64,000 bases of DNA from Salegentibacter_A chungangensis (GCF_042678405.1 NZ_JBHTLI010000001.1:1674001-1738000); one strand, 5' to 3'. Numbered from the stretch's first letter, positions 24,487 to 33,682 are shown. Notes: generated by a model not told the origin, from the sequence alone. Numbers and translations: made by a program.

Positions 24487-25818
24487 TCAGAGAATGCCCC
24501 TGGCCTTGATCTCAAGGTATTTATTGATGGTATTAATGCTCAGGTCTTCAGGAGGGGTGAGCAAGCTTTGGATCCCGTGCCTTTGTAGTTCTTTGGCCAT
24601 TAACTCCTTATCCTGGGCAAACTGCTCGGCTATGGTTTGGTGTGCACTTTCGGTTATGCTTTCAGGGTTTGCTTTAATAAGCTTTTCCAATTCGGTATTT
24701 TCGAAAAAGATGACTACCAGTACATGCTTTTTAGCCAAGGCCTTGAGGTAGGGAAGTTGCCTTTTTAATGCCGAAATATGCTCGAAATTGGTATATAATA
24801 GCAGAAGGCTTCTTTGGTTAAGTTGCTTTTTCAGGCTTGCATATAAAAGGCTGAAGTCAGAGTCCTGGTAACGGGTGTCAGTATTATAAAGCCCTTCCAG
24901 GATCCTGTTGAGCTGACTGAATTTGGAGCTAGCCTTTACGAAGGTTCCGATCTTATTTGAAAAGTTAATAAGCCCGGCCTTATCTTTTTTCTTTAGGGCC
25001 ACATTGGTAAAGGCAAGGGAGCTGTTAATGGCATAATCAAGCAGGCTTAGGCCATTGAATGGCATTTTCATAACGCGCCCGGTATCGATCACCGAATATA
25101 CGGGCTGGGCTCTTTCGTCCTGAAACTGGTTCATCATTAAATTGGCCTGTTTTGCGGTAGCTTTCCAGTTAATGGTCCGTACGTCATCCCCAATTACATA
25201 TTCCTTTATTTGTTCAAACTCCATTGTATGCCCAATCCGCCTTATTTTCTTAAGTCCGGGTTGGGAGATCCTTTTATCTATGGCAAGAAAGTCCAGTTTC
25301 TTCATTTGAATAAAGGAAGGGTAGACCTTCACCATCTGTTCGCTGTTAAAAGTATCTCTTCGTTTGGCCAGGCTTATTCGGGTGGAAGAAAATACATTTA
25401 AATTCCCGAAAATATATTCCCCGCGGCTTACCGGACATACCAGATATTCAAAACTATGGGAGGCATTGGCTGAAATTTCAAACTGCTTTAGGAAATCCCT
25501 TTTCTGAAACTGAACGGGGAGTTCGTCTATGACTTCCAGCTTCAGTTTATGTCCCGAAATATTCTGAAGTTCAACCTGGACAGGGTTTTGGTCTGAATTG
25601 GAAAATTTTTCCGGCAGGATGCGCTCTGCGAGGATCAAATCTTTCCGGAACAGACTCACGATATCTGCAAGCAGAAAAAGACCTAATAAAAGCAACAGGA
25701 TCCAGGCAAAAGGATACAGAAAACTGAACCAGTAAGAAAACAGGAAGACTACCGCGATACCAAATAAAGCGGTAAAAAGCCTTTGATGCAGGTAAAGTGA
25801 TCTGAGAAACTGAAACAC
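24487..25818 (-). CDS. DUF58-domain protein
   Basis: The 443-residue protein has two N-terminal membrane helices (about residues 15-52), a beta-rich middle segment and the DUF58 signature IGDDVRTINWKATAKQANLM near residue 210, followed by a von Willebrand A-like C-terminal half that starts with VYSVIDTGRVMKMP. DUF58 proteins occur next to MoxR ATPases and are thought to act with them in envelope protein maturation. Here it is the last gene of the six-gene operon, 2 bases after MoxR. The stretch 24283-24486 after it has no gene that I can support, only a GC-rich hairpin near 24461-24483. Confidence 0.92.
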   Translation of the reverse strand: MFQFLRSLYLHQRLFTALFGIAVVFLFSYWFSFLYPFAWILLLLLGLFLLADIVSLFRKDLILAERILPEKFSNSDQNPVQVELQNISGHKLKLEVIDELPVQFQKRDFLKQFEISANASHSFEYLVCPVSRGEYIFGNLNVFSSTRISLAKRRDTFNSEQMVKVYPSFIQMKKLDFLAIDKRISQPGLKKIRRIGHTMEFEQIKEYVIGDDVRTINWKATAKQANLMMNQFQDERAQPVYSVIDTGRVMKMPFNGLSLLDYAINSSLAFTNVALKKKDKAGLINFSNKIGTFVKASSKFSQLNRILEGLYNTDTRYQDSDFSLLYASLKKQLNQRSLLLLYTNFEHISALKRQLPYLKALAKKHVLVVIFFENTELEKLIKANPESITESAHQTIAEQFAQDKELMAKELQRHGIQSLLTPPEDLSINTINKYLEIKARGIL

Positions 25819-25820
25819 TC

Positions 25821-26822
25821 TTATCTCGGGATTTCTATGGATTGCGTGATCATTTCAATAACATTGCGTGCCGTCATTCCTTCCATTTCCCTGTCGGGGG
25901 AGAGGATTATACGGTGCACCAGCACCGGGTACAGTGACTTCTGGATATCTTCAGGGGTCACAAAATCCCTTCCGTTAATTGCGGCAAAAGCTTTTGACGT
26001 ATTCATTATCGCCAGGGAAGCTCTTGGGGAAGCTCCAAGGTAAAGGTGAGGATGGTTCCTGGTTTTGGTCACTAACTGCGCGATGTAATTCAGCAATTTT
26101 TCTTCTACTATAATCTCGTGGATCTGCTTTTTAAGTTCGGCCAAATTTTTAGGAGAAAGCACTGCTTCAATATTAGCATCGGGTTGGGCACCTTTACGCT
26201 GATGATGAGTTTGCAGGATCTTCACTTCATCATCAAGACTCGGGTAGTCGACTTCGATCTTGAAAAGAAAACGATCCAGCTGGGCCTCAGGTAAAGCGTA
26301 AGTTCCTTCCTGTTCTATAGGGTTTTGAGTGGCCAGCACCATAAACGGATCTTCCATTTTATGAACCTTCCCATCTATGGTCACCTGTCTTTCTTCCATT
26401 ACCTCAAAAAGAGCGGCCTGGGTTTTTGCAGGAGAACGATTTATTTCGTCAATAAGGATAATATTGGAGAACACGGGACCCGGCTTAAATTCGAATTCCG
26501 AACTCTTCATATTCAAAACCGAAGTTCCAAGCACATCGCTGGGCATAAGGTCTGGAGTGAACTGGATACGGCTAAAATTGGTTTCCAGACTTTTGGCAAA
26601 TAATTTTGCCGTAAGGGTCTTCGCAATTCCCGGAACACCTTCAATAAGGACGTGGCCGTTGGATAACAACCCGACGATAAGCAGCTCTACAAATTCATCC
26701 TGGCCAACGATCACCTTAGCCAGTTGTTCCTTTAACTGCTTCACCGCATTACTTAGTTCTTCCAGCGGAATCCGGTTATTGAAATTAAGTTCTTCTTTAG
26801 GTTCTACTTCCTGATTATCCAT
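25821..26822 (-). CDS. MoxR-family AAA+ ATPase
   Basis: The 333-residue protein has Walker A GVPGIAKTLTAK, Walker B IILIDEINRSPAKTQAAL, sensor 1 TQNPIEQEGTYALPEAQLDRF and the arginine-containing C-terminal lid ASPRASLAIM. MoxR ATPases are cytoplasmic chaperone-like motors, here probably working with the DUF58 and DUF4129/DUF4350 membrane partners. The start overlaps the DUF4350 stop by 8 bases. All catalytic motifs are intact. Confidence 0.95.
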   Translation of the reverse strand: MDNQEVEPKEELNFNNRIPLEELSNAVKQLKEQLAKVIVGQDEFVELLIVGLLSNGHVLIEGVPGIAKTLTAKLFAKSLETNFSRIQFTPDLMPSDVLGTSVLNMKSSEFEFKPGPVFSNIILIDEINRSPAKTQAALFEVMEERQVTIDGKVHKMEDPFMVLATQNPIEQEGTYALPEAQLDRFLFKIEVDYPSLDDEVKILQTHHQRKGAQPDANIEAVLSPKNLAELKKQIHEIIVEEKLLNYIAQLVTKTRNHPHLYLGASPRASLAIMNTSKAFAAINGRDFVTPEDIQKSLYPVLVHRIILSPDREMEGMTARNVIEMITQSIEIPR

Positions 26823-28017
26823 TACTTGCTTTTTTGTATTTGTTCAAATCGCGGGAAAGCTCGTGAAATTCTTCCCTGCTAATACTGGTTGCCTGTTTAA
26901 AATTAAGAATTCTTTCAAAGAGTTCTTTTGTATGCTCCGGGCTGTTGCCGGAGGCCTGGGCCAGTTGCAGGTAAAATTCTTCTTTGAATTCCCCTGTTTG
27001 TACCCGGTACCTGGTCCTGATATAGTCTAAAAATAGGTCAATTTTTTTTACCGCGAGCTCTTTATACCGACCCTGTTCTAGGTAAAGGCCTGCAATAGTT
27101 TCGGTGTAATCATAAGTTTGGTTCTTTAAGGGTTCAATAACAGGGATCGCCCGTTGCTTTCGTTTTCCTTCAAAAAGAATGAACAATACCGAGCCCAGGA
27201 TAAAAATATAATAGGCCCACTTCAGTTCTCTGTGGTTAAGGAGTACATAAAGCGGGGAGCTGAAGTAGGTCTTTCCAGATTTGTAGTAGGTGTCCCAGTA
27301 AAGCTTACGGTCTTTGTCCAGATAAGCCAGAACCTTCTGGGAATACTCCCAGTTATTATCCCGGAGCAGAAAATAATTGCTGAATGCCTGCGGGGTAGTG
27401 TGTAAATATAAATAGCCATTCCCAAATCTCGTTCTAATAAAATTGACCTTTTCTTCCTTATTATCTTTGAAATCTATGGTTCCCAGGAGATCATATTCCA
27501 GGCTGTCCAGGTTGCTGAAATACCTTGCCGGCATATCTTCCTTGAAGTTATAGGTAGAATCACGCTTCAACTCAGGATGCACGAGATTAAGCTGTGGCCG
27601 CGAGCTGAAATCCTCTTTATCCAGATAGTTCGAAGTCTCTATGTTAAGGCTGTCCAGAAGATTTCCTCCAAAGTAGTCGGCAGCGATAAAGGCGGTATTT
27701 CCTTTTTCGATCCAGCTTAACAGCCGTTTGAATTCATCTTTATCGAAAGACAGGCTGTTATTCAGGAAAAAGTAGGTGCCCTCGGGCTCCTCCGCTCCGG
27801 TAAGGAATTCGTAAGGAGGGATCTTTACCTGCTCGATCTTTGTGCTTCCCGTCTCATTCCAGCTTTCAAAAAAGACATAGGCTCCAAGCGGGATTTTATC
27901 GGTAGAGGTATAGCTTGGGGCCCAGTTCACAGGTTCAGGTTCTGTGGCTTCCAGGTAGGTGAGCAACAGGGTGAAGATCAGAAAGACGCTGAACATTATT
28001 TTGTAGGTCTTCTTCAT
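26815..28017 (-). CDS. DUF4350-domain membrane protein
   Basis: The 400-residue protein has an N-terminal membrane helix (residues 5-23), a DUF4350-like extracytoplasmic domain with VFFESWNETG, WIEKGNTAFIAADYFGG and the glutamine amidotransferase-like fold typical of the family, a second helix at about residue 270 (YYIFILGSVLFILFEGKRK) and a C-terminal cytoplasmic helical domain. It is encoded in the MoxR operon, overlapping both neighbours (4 bases with DUF4129, 8 bases with MoxR). It presumably forms a membrane complex with them. Confidence 0.88.
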   Translation of the reverse strand: MKKTYKIMFSVFLIFTLLLTYLEATEPEPVNWAPSYTSTDKIPLGAYVFFESWNETGSTKIEQVKIPPYEFLTGAEEPEGTYFFLNNSLSFDKDEFKRLLSWIEKGNTAFIAADYFGGNLLDSLNIETSNYLDKEDFSSRPQLNLVHPELKRDSTYNFKEDMPARYFSNLDSLEYDLLGTIDFKDNKEEKVNFIRTRFGNGYLYLHTTPQAFSNYFLLRDNNWEYSQKVLAYLDKDRKLYWDTYYKSGKTYFSSPLYVLLNHRELKWAYYIFILGSVLFILFEGKRKQRAIPVIEPLKNQTYDYTETIAGLYLEQGRYKELAVKKIDLFLDYIRTRYRVQTGEFKEEFYLQLAQASGNSPEHTKELFERILNFKQATSISREEFHELSRDLNKYKKASNG

Positions 28018-28772
28018 AATACCGGCCTGTTTATTAGCGTATTCATTTTACTGAAACCTTTTTCAGCCATTCTGAACTCCTCTTCAGAGGGAGTGAAATC
28101 GCCATACCAGATAAAATCATAGATCCGGGTGATCCGTTTGAACTGGTCTTTTATATTTTCCTGGCCTATCTCTGAAGTGTAGTCGGCATTGGTCTTTTGG
28201 AATCGGTACTCAATCAGTTTTTGTTCGTCCAGAGACTGGAGCACCTTCAGGTAATAATAGCGAACGGCCAGCCGGTATTGACCTTTTTCAATGGCATCCT
28301 GAATAAGCATCGGGAGATCCCTTGACTGGATGAGCTCTTCTTCTTCAGTCATATAAACCTCAGAAGCTTCGGGTTCTTCAAGAAAGCTTCTTCCCGGATT
28401 CAGCCTGATAAACAGCCAGATTATAAAACCCAGAAGAATTGCCAGGAAGATATAGGGAAGCATACTAAAGATGAACATCAGGAACGCATTAGCTTCATAA
28501 TCGCCAAAAAGCCAGTGAAAGAAGTCTTCCATTTTTTGGTTGAACCACCTTTTGAAGCGGGTCCACGAGGAATCCTGTTCGATCTCGTTCAGATATTCAA
28601 AATCTTTTAACTTCCTGTATTCTTCAAATTTTGATTTTTCAAAGGAGACAGGGGAGAGCTTACTGATGGTATCATACCTGGCACGGGAAGCCAAAATACT
28701 GTCCTGGTCTGAGCCGGCTACAGCCGAATCAGGAAGTAAAATCAGGAAGATGATCAGTAGTATAATTCGCAT
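28014..28772 (-). CDS. DUF4129-domain membrane protein
   Basis: The 252-residue protein starts with a signal peptide (residues 1-18), then a short periplasmic segment, one membrane helix (about residues 103-127) and the DUF4129 segment AIEKGQYRLAVRYYYLKVLQSLDEQ with the downstream NADYTSEIG motif. It overlaps the preceding gene by one base (TAATG) and the DUF4350 gene by four, so the operon is translationally coupled. DUF4129 proteins commonly travel with MoxR and DUF58 partners. Confidence 0.87.
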   Translation of the reverse strand: MRIILLIIFLILLPDSAVAGSDQDSILASRARYDTISKLSPVSFEKSKFEEYRKLKDFEYLNEIEQDSSWTRFKRWFNQKMEDFFHWLFGDYEANAFLMFIFSMLPYIFLAILLGFIIWLFIRLNPGRSFLEEPEASEVYMTEEEELIQSRDLPMLIQDAIEKGQYRLAVRYYYLKVLQSLDEQKLIEYRFQKTNADYTSEIGQENIKDQFKRITRIYDFIWYGDFTPSEEEFRMAEKGFSKMNTLINRPVL

Positions 28773-29629
28773 TAGTCGTGTTTCCCTAAATTCTCTATGG
28801 TTTCATATGTACCCGTAAAATTCTTTTTCTCATTCAGATGAAAATAAAGAAAAGCAAGGCATATCGGGATGATGGAGTACAAAATATACTGAACAAGGGA
28901 GCCAAGAATGCTCAGGGCCAGGTAAACCCAGTCAAAAGAATCACCAGACGCCGCCGATCCCTGTTGTACCACAGTAAATGCCTTTACCATCATATAGATC
29001 ACAAAAGGTAGCTGGAAGACAAAACTTATTACGTAAACAATAAGCCAAATGCAGAGGATGGTGATGAAACTCATCCACCAGTTATCTTTTATCAGGTTAA
29101 AGCTTTCACTAATTCCTTCAGAAATGCCTTTGTTCCTGAAAACAAGAATAGCAGCGGTGATACTCAAGGGGACGCTGAGATAAATTCCCGGGATCACAAA
29201 GAGAATAGTCCCGGCGAATATCATAAGCCAGGAAATTGCTCCAAACCCTATCAGTTTTCCGAAATCGGCTTTTGCCCCTGCCGCTACTTCCACTTCATCT
29301 ATATGACCTTTATTTTTTATGTAAGACTTAATTAGGTTATAAACAATGCCGTGAAGCATTGCATAATAGACCAAAAGAGCCAGGATAAGCACACCGAAAG
29401 ATATGATGAAATCTCCCCTCTGGTTGAAAATTGTATTCTGAAGAGGCATTTCCTGGGTGGAATAATTGTAATAGGTAAGGGCTGCGAAAAGCAGTATGAA
29501 TACCGGCGCCGCGATCCTGAACAGAAGTTTGAAAAATATACGATAGTTCTCCCTTAAGAATTTAAAGGTAGCGCTGAGTATTTCGCCAAGTTCGCGCTGA
29601 CGTTTAAACTGAATGAATTCCTGGGCCAT
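28772..29629 (-). CDS. Multi-pass membrane protein of the SpoIIM-MoxR operon
   Basis: The 285-residue protein has about six hydrophobic helices (residues 38-52, 76-95, 131-155, 158-172, 192-220, 245-270) and a short charged N-terminus (FIQFKRQRELGEILSATFKFLRENY is partly amphipathic). It resembles large membrane proteins of the DUF975/DUF7847 style that lie in the same gene order in Bacteroidota. The start overlaps the SpoIIM gene by 26 bases. No catalytic motif is seen. Function unknown. Confidence 0.75.
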   Translation of the reverse strand: MAQEFIQFKRQRELGEILSATFKFLRENYRIFFKLLFRIAAPVFILLFAALTYYNYSTQEMPLQNTIFNQRGDFIISFGVLILALLVYYAMLHGIVYNLIKSYIKNKGHIDEVEVAAGAKADFGKLIGFGAISWLMIFAGTILFVIPGIYLSVPLSITAAILVFRNKGISEGISESFNLIKDNWWMSFITILCIWLIVYVISFVFQLPFVIYMMVKAFTVVQQGSAASGDSFDWVYLALSILGSLVQYILYSIIPICLAFLYFHLNEKKNFTGTYETIENLGKHD

Positions 29630-30593
29630 TAGCAGATTTTAAATGAGATTTGTGTAAGATTGCAGGGTAGATAACATAATAATAAAGCACCAAACAAAGG
29701 GACGACAGGATAATAAGCACCGACAGCCAAACGGGCATCTCGGTTAGCCTGGTCACGAAGCCTTCCAGAAATCCGGCTATGATGAAAAAGGGGATGGTGC
29801 TGACCACTATTTTCAATCCGTTCTTAACCCCCATAGTAAAAGACTTTAGACGGGAATAGGTTTGAGGAAATAAAATACTTTTTCCAAGCACAAGCCCCGC
29901 GCATCCGGCCACGATAATCACAGAGATCTCGATGGTTCCGTGTATCCAGATGGTCCTCACTGACTCCCAGAACACCCCTTTGTCGTAGAAAAAATACTGA
30001 AAAGAACCCAGCATTACCGCATTTTGCATGAGGATAAAGGCGGTGCCTATACCGCCAAGGATTCCCAGGGTGAAAGCAAAAAGTCCAACTCTTATATTGT
30101 TTATCGTGATGCCCAGGAACATATCGCTGGAGGCCATTTCTTTGTAGACGGCCATAGGATCGTTATTAGCTATATTTTCCAGGGTCATATTCACATAGCT
30201 GTCACCAAGTATGGACCTTACAAAAGCCCCGTCTGTGGCTGCGGAAAAAACGCCCACCCCTACGAACAGGCTGAAAATAATAAAACTAAGCATTAGTTGC
30301 TTCCTGAACGAATAGAATAAAAGAGGGAATTCCTTCAGGTAAAAGGAGATAAAACGGTTGCCCGGTTCCTTTTTGTTCCTGTAAATTTTTTGATGAGCCT
30401 GGGAAGCCAGACCGTTAAGGTAGATTACCGTATTGCTTTCAGGGTAGAAGGTACGGGCATAACTTAAGTGGTCGCTAACTTCAATATAAAGCGCAGAGAG
30501 GTCCTTAGGAGCAAGGGTTTTATTATTTTGAAGGAGGCTTTCAAATTTTAACCATTTATCCTTATTTTGCTTAACAAAAGCGGCCTCACGCAT
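29604..30593 (-). CDS. SpoIIM-family (DUF95) membrane protein
   Basis: The 329-residue protein has the SpoIIM-like pattern of five to six helices with GLFAFTLGILGGIGTAFILMQNA and TIWIHGTIEISVIIVAGCAGLVLG, the latter holding the conserved HGTIEI box. Stage II sporulation protein M works in a peptidoglycan hydrolase complex in endospore formers; non-sporulating Bacteroidota have it in this MoxR operon, so here it is an envelope protein without sporulation role. The N-terminal ~90 residues are soluble and helical. It is the first gene of the operon and divergent from the RDD gene 35 bases away. Confidence 0.88.
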   Translation of the reverse strand: MREAAFVKQNKDKWLKFESLLQNNKTLAPKDLSALYIEVSDHLSYARTFYPESNTVIYLNGLASQAHQKIYRNKKEPGNRFISFYLKEFPLLFYSFRKQLMLSFIIFSLFVGVGVFSAATDGAFVRSILGDSYVNMTLENIANNDPMAVYKEMASSDMFLGITINNIRVGLFAFTLGILGGIGTAFILMQNAVMLGSFQYFFYDKGVFWESVRTIWIHGTIEISVIIVAGCAGLVLGKSILFPQTYSRLKSFTMGVKNGLKIVVSTIPFFIIAGFLEGFVTRLTEMPVWLSVLIILSSLCLVLYYYVIYPAILHKSHLKSANGPGIHSV

Positions 30594-30628
30594 AGTTACT
30601 GGCTTAGAGATTCAAAGAAACATATTAA

Positions 30629-31342
30629 ATGGATAATTTTCAAATAGAAACCGCTCAAAATATAAGTATTAGTCAAAATGTAGCGGGTGTGGGCGACAGA
30701 ATCCTGGCCTTTATCATAGATAGTTTTATAATTGGCCTTTACCTTGTTCTTGCGGGCCTTACTATGGGGGGAATGGGGCTCGATGGGGGAGGAATGTGGG
30801 TGTATTACCTGGTTCTGGGACTGCCTTCATTTTTATATTATCTTATTTGGGAAAGCTTCTGGAGCGGTCAGACCCCGGGAAAGGCGGCACTGCAGATAAG
30901 GGTTGTGAAAAAGGACGGTTCGCGCCCTGCTTTTTCCAATTACCTGGTGCGATGGTTGCTGAGGATTATAGATATTAGTCTTTCCAGTGGGGGAATTGCG
31001 GTGGTGACCATTTTGCTTAACGGCAAGGGGCAGCGGTTGGGAGATATTGCCGCCGGAACAACGGTGATCTCTGAAAAACACCGTATAGGCCTTGTGAATA
31101 CTCTTAATGTTGATATTCCCGAAAATTACGATCCAAAATACCCGCAGGTAACGATGCTAAAGGATAAGGATGTTCAGAATATCAAAAACCTTTTTCAGCA
31201 GGCCAGGAGAAATGGAAATCATCAGGTCATCATTTCCCTTTCACAGAAGGTTTCAGAATTACTTGAAGTGAATGTTGAAGAAAGGCCGGTAGACTTTCTC
31301 AGGCAGGTGATAAGCGATTACAATTATTACACCCAGCGTTAA
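30629..31342 (+). CDS. RDD-family membrane protein
   Basis: The 237-residue protein has the RDD domain in residues 15-150: GVGDRILAFIIDSFII (with the Arg and Asp), WSGQTPGKAALQIRVVKKDG and RWLLRIIDI, across three helices. The C-terminus is soluble, about 80 residues. RDD proteins are transporters or membrane anchors of unknown substrate. The gene faces away from the SpoIIM operon, a typical arrangement. Its stop codon touches the stop of the convergent cyclophilin gene with no base between. Confidence 0.88.
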   Translation: MDNFQIETAQNISISQNVAGVGDRILAFIIDSFIIGLYLVLAGLTMGGMGLDGGGMWVYYLVLGLPSFLYYLIWESFWSGQTPGKAALQIRVVKKDGSRPAFSNYLVRWLLRIIDISLSSGGIAVVTILLNGKGQRLGDIAAGTTVISEKHRIGLVNTLNVDIPENYDPKYPQVTMLKDKDVQNIKNLFQQARRNGNHQVIISLSQKVSELLEVNVEERPVDFLRQVISDYNYYTQR

Positions 31343-32089
31343 TTAGTCTATGATTTCAACTTCCATATGCACATTGTTGATAGGCCATTCAGACTGACCG
31401 GTCTTTACCTGAGAAATCTTTTCTGCTACCTCCATTCCGCTGGTCACGCGTCCAAAAACCGTATGATCGTTGTTAAGATGCGGAGTGCCCCCTTTGTCCA
31501 TTACAATAAAGAACTCGAAAGGAGAGGAGGCCTTACTAACGTTTTGTTCACTGTATTTGGCTGCGGAAAAGGCACCATAGGTATGGCGGTGCCCGGCATC
31601 AAACTCACTGGGGATAAGGTATGATCCAATGTCTCCCCTGGAGCTTGCCGTAGACTGATTGTCTGAATTCCCTCCCTGGATAACAAATCCCGGTGCCACC
31701 CTGTGAAAATAGGTATCATTGAAATAGTTCTCCTTCACCAGCATTATGAAATTGGCGCGGTGAAGAGGGGTGTCCCTGTAAAGCTCTACCTCAATATTTC
31801 CGAAGCTGGTCTTGATCCTGACTTTATTCTCTGGGTTTTTCCTGCCGTAAGCTTTAAGAAAAGGGATTAGTTCTTCCTGGGCAATGGGGAAAATAGTATC
31901 CACGCTTTTTTCTTTTTCCTTTTTCTCGGTCTTTTTTGGTTTTACTTCGGCTTCAGATTTTTCTTTTTTTACACTTTTGGTCGTATCTGTTACTGTTTGT
32001 GTATTATTTTTTTTAGAAGATTGCGTATCTTCACAACTTGCACATACCAGAAGTAGTAGTAAGAAAACAGGAGATAGCTGTCGTAACAT
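31343..32089 (-). CDS. Cyclophilin-type peptidyl-prolyl isomerase, lipoprotein
   Basis: The 248-residue protein starts with a lipoprotein signal (FLLLLLVCASC, lipidated Cys19), then a Lys/Glu-rich linker of about 50 residues, then a cyclophilin domain (about 90-248) with VELYRDTPLHRANFIMLVKE, FHRVAPGFVIQGG and HTVFGRVTSGMEV. It catalyses proline cis-trans isomerisation and helps protein folding in the periplasm. The ATG at 32089-32087 shares two bases with the ATG of the divergent NUDIX gene. Confidence 0.93.
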   Translation of the reverse strand: MLRQLSPVFLLLLLVCASCEDTQSSKKNNTQTVTDTTKSVKKEKSEAEVKPKKTEKKEKEKSVDTIFPIAQEELIPFLKAYGRKNPENKVRIKTSFGNIEVELYRDTPLHRANFIMLVKENYFNDTYFHRVAPGFVIQGGNSDNQSTASSRGDIGSYLIPSEFDAGHRHTYGAFSAAKYSEQNVSKASSPFEFFIVMDKGGTPHLNNDHTVFGRVTSGMEVAEKISQVKTGQSEWPINNVHMEVEIID

Positions 32090-32729
32090 GGATTTTCAAG
32101 AATTTAAAAATAGAATCCCAAATATAAAAAATCTGGCTCTACCCGGCGAGCAGGCGCATCAAAAATTAGCGCCCTTGATAAGGATAAGAGAGCTGGAAGA
32201 TATGGATATTGATAGCAAGAAGCCTAATAAGGCCGGTGTGATGGCGGTTTTCTATCCCGGGAAGGAATTCAAGACCAATTTGGTCCTGATCCTCAGAAAA
32301 TCCTATCAGGGGGTCCATTCTAACCAGATAGGATTTCCTGGTGGCAGGGTGGAAGACTTCGACAAGAACCTGAAATATACTGCTCTAAGAGAGACCGAAG
32401 AGGAAATAGGTGTGCCTCGCAATGAAATAAAAGTGATTAAAAAACTCACCAGGTTATATATTCCGCCAAGCAATTTTTGGGTGCAACCTTATATGGGACT
32501 TTTGGAAAATACCCCTATAATGGTGCCTCAGGAGAGTGAAGTGGAGAAGATCATTGAGGTAGACCTGGATCAGTTTATGGACCAGAAAAGCCTGGTACAG
32601 CAAAAGCTGAGTACCACTTATGCCAAGAATATCGAAGTTCCCGCATTTCTTCTGGAGGGGCATATTGTTTGGGGTGCAACCGGGATGATGTTAAATGAGA
32701 TCAGGGAAATGTTGGGTAAAATACTTTAA
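32088..32729 (+). CDS. NUDIX hydrolase, CoA pyrophosphatase type
   Basis: The 213-residue protein has the NUDIX box GGRVEDFDKNLKYTALRETEEEIG at about residues 87-110 (GX5EX7REUXEEXGU form) and the CoA-pyrophosphatase region RKSYQGVHSNQIGFPGG just ahead of it. It would cleave coenzyme A or related dinucleotides. I chose ATG 32088, which gives the usual MDF-start of the family; upstream in frame is only the reverse strand of the cyclophilin signal peptide. The two genes start from one CATG. PlsC lies 98 bases downstream. Confidence 0.9.
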   Translation: MDFQEFKNRIPNIKNLALPGEQAHQKLAPLIRIRELEDMDIDSKKPNKAGVMAVFYPGKEFKTNLVLILRKSYQGVHSNQIGFPGGRVEDFDKNLKYTALRETEEEIGVPRNEIKVIKKLTRLYIPPSNFWVQPYMGLLENTPIMVPQESEVEKIIEVDLDQFMDQKSLVQQKLSTTYAKNIEVPAFLLEGHIVWGATGMMLNEIREMLGKIL

Positions 32730-32743
32730 ATAAAAGCTTTTAC

Positions 32744-32751
32744 TATATTTG
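32744..32751 (+). promoter_or_regulatory. Candidate -7 promoter box of the PlsC gene
   Basis: TATATTTG is an exact TAnnTTTG box, 76 bases before the start codon. A clear -33 TTTG is not at the normal distance. The leader contains the palindrome GGGTTAACCC (32781-32790). Confidence 0.4.
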
Positions 32752-32827
32752 CCGCCGTTAACACAATTTTGGGATAAAGGGGGTTAACCCGGAAACCCGA
32801 CTAAACGATTTTATCTAAAACTTAAAA

Positions 32828-33631
32828 ATGGGCTTATTTAAAAGAAATCCATTCGGGCATATTTTATTCTTAAAGAAATGGCTTATCAGGATTTTTGGGC
32901 TCTTAACCCACAGGAGATATAGGGGGTTCAATGAGCTGCAGATAGAAGGTTCAGAGATCATAAAGGACCTGCCTGACACCAATGTGCTTTTTGTTTCTAA
33001 TCATCAGACCTATTTTGCCGATGTAACGGCAATGTTCCACGTTTTTAATGCCAGCCTTAGCGGGAGAGTAGATTCTATAAAAAACATTGGTTATATATGG
33101 CAGCCAAAACTGAATATCTACTACGTGGCGGCAAAGGAAACGATGAAAGCAGGACTCTTGGCTAGGATTATGGCCTATGCAGGTGCTGTTAGCGTTGAAA
33201 GGACCTGGAGACAGAAAGGGCAGGAGGTAAGCCGAAATGTTAACCCCGAAGACACCGAGAATATCGGGAAGGCCCTTAAGGATGGCTGGGTGATCACCTT
33301 TCCGCAGGGAACTACCAAACCCTTTAAACCTATCAGGAAAGGAACTGCCCATATTATAAAGCAGTATAAACCTGTAGTGATCCCCATAGTCATTGACGGT
33401 TTCAGAAGGTCATTCGATAAGAAAGGGCTTCGTATAAAGAAAAGAGGGATCCTTCAGAGTTTTCATATTAAAGAACCCTTAGACATTGATTACGATAACG
33501 AGAGTGTTGAAGAAATTGTAAGCAAAATAGAATACGCCATCGAGCAGCATCCTTCATTTTTAAAGGTAATACCAAATGAAGAGATTAACGAGATGGAAGA
33601 GCTCAATAAGAAACGAAGGTTCGATTATTAA
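32828..33631 (+). CDS. 1-acyl-sn-glycerol-3-phosphate acyltransferase (PlsC-like)
   Basis: The 267-residue protein has the acyltransferase block I NHQTYFAD (HX4D) at about residues 59-66, and the block III-like region FPQGTTKPFKPIRKGTAH in which the usual FPEGTRS is FPQGTTK. It catalyses the second acylation step of phospholipid synthesis on the inner membrane. Only one short hydrophobic helix near the N-terminus is seen, so it is peripheral or monotopic. It ends at a bidirectional terminator. Confidence 0.9.
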   Translation: MGLFKRNPFGHILFLKKWLIRIFGLLTHRRYRGFNELQIEGSEIIKDLPDTNVLFVSNHQTYFADVTAMFHVFNASLSGRVDSIKNIGYIWQPKLNIYYVAAKETMKAGLLARIMAYAGAVSVERTWRQKGQEVSRNVNPEDTENIGKALKDGWVITFPQGTTKPFKPIRKGTAHIIKQYKPVVIPIVIDGFRRSFDKKGLRIKKRGILQSFHIKEPLDIDYDNESVEEIVSKIEYAIEQHPSFLKVIPNEEINEMEELNKKRRFDY

Positions 33632-33634
33632 GAT

Positions 33635-33669
33635 AAAAAAAGGCTGAAGTACAAACTTCAGCCTTTTTT
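33635..33669. terminator. Bidirectional terminator after PlsC
   Basis: AAAAAAAGGCTGAAGT pairs with ACTTCAGCCTTTTTT around an ACAA loop. It serves PlsC on the plus strand and the sigma-factor operon on the minus strand. Confidence 0.93.
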
Positions 33670-33682
33670 ATTTCCGTAGGTG

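Noticed and set aside
24344..24751. Plus-strand frame overlapping the end of the DUF58 gene
   Set aside because: It runs antisense into the conserved DUF58 C-terminus and its product has no sensible domain.
32781..32790. Palindrome GGGTTAACCC in the PlsC leader
   Set aside because: Only 10 bases and in a leader with several short repeats; too weak to call an operator.
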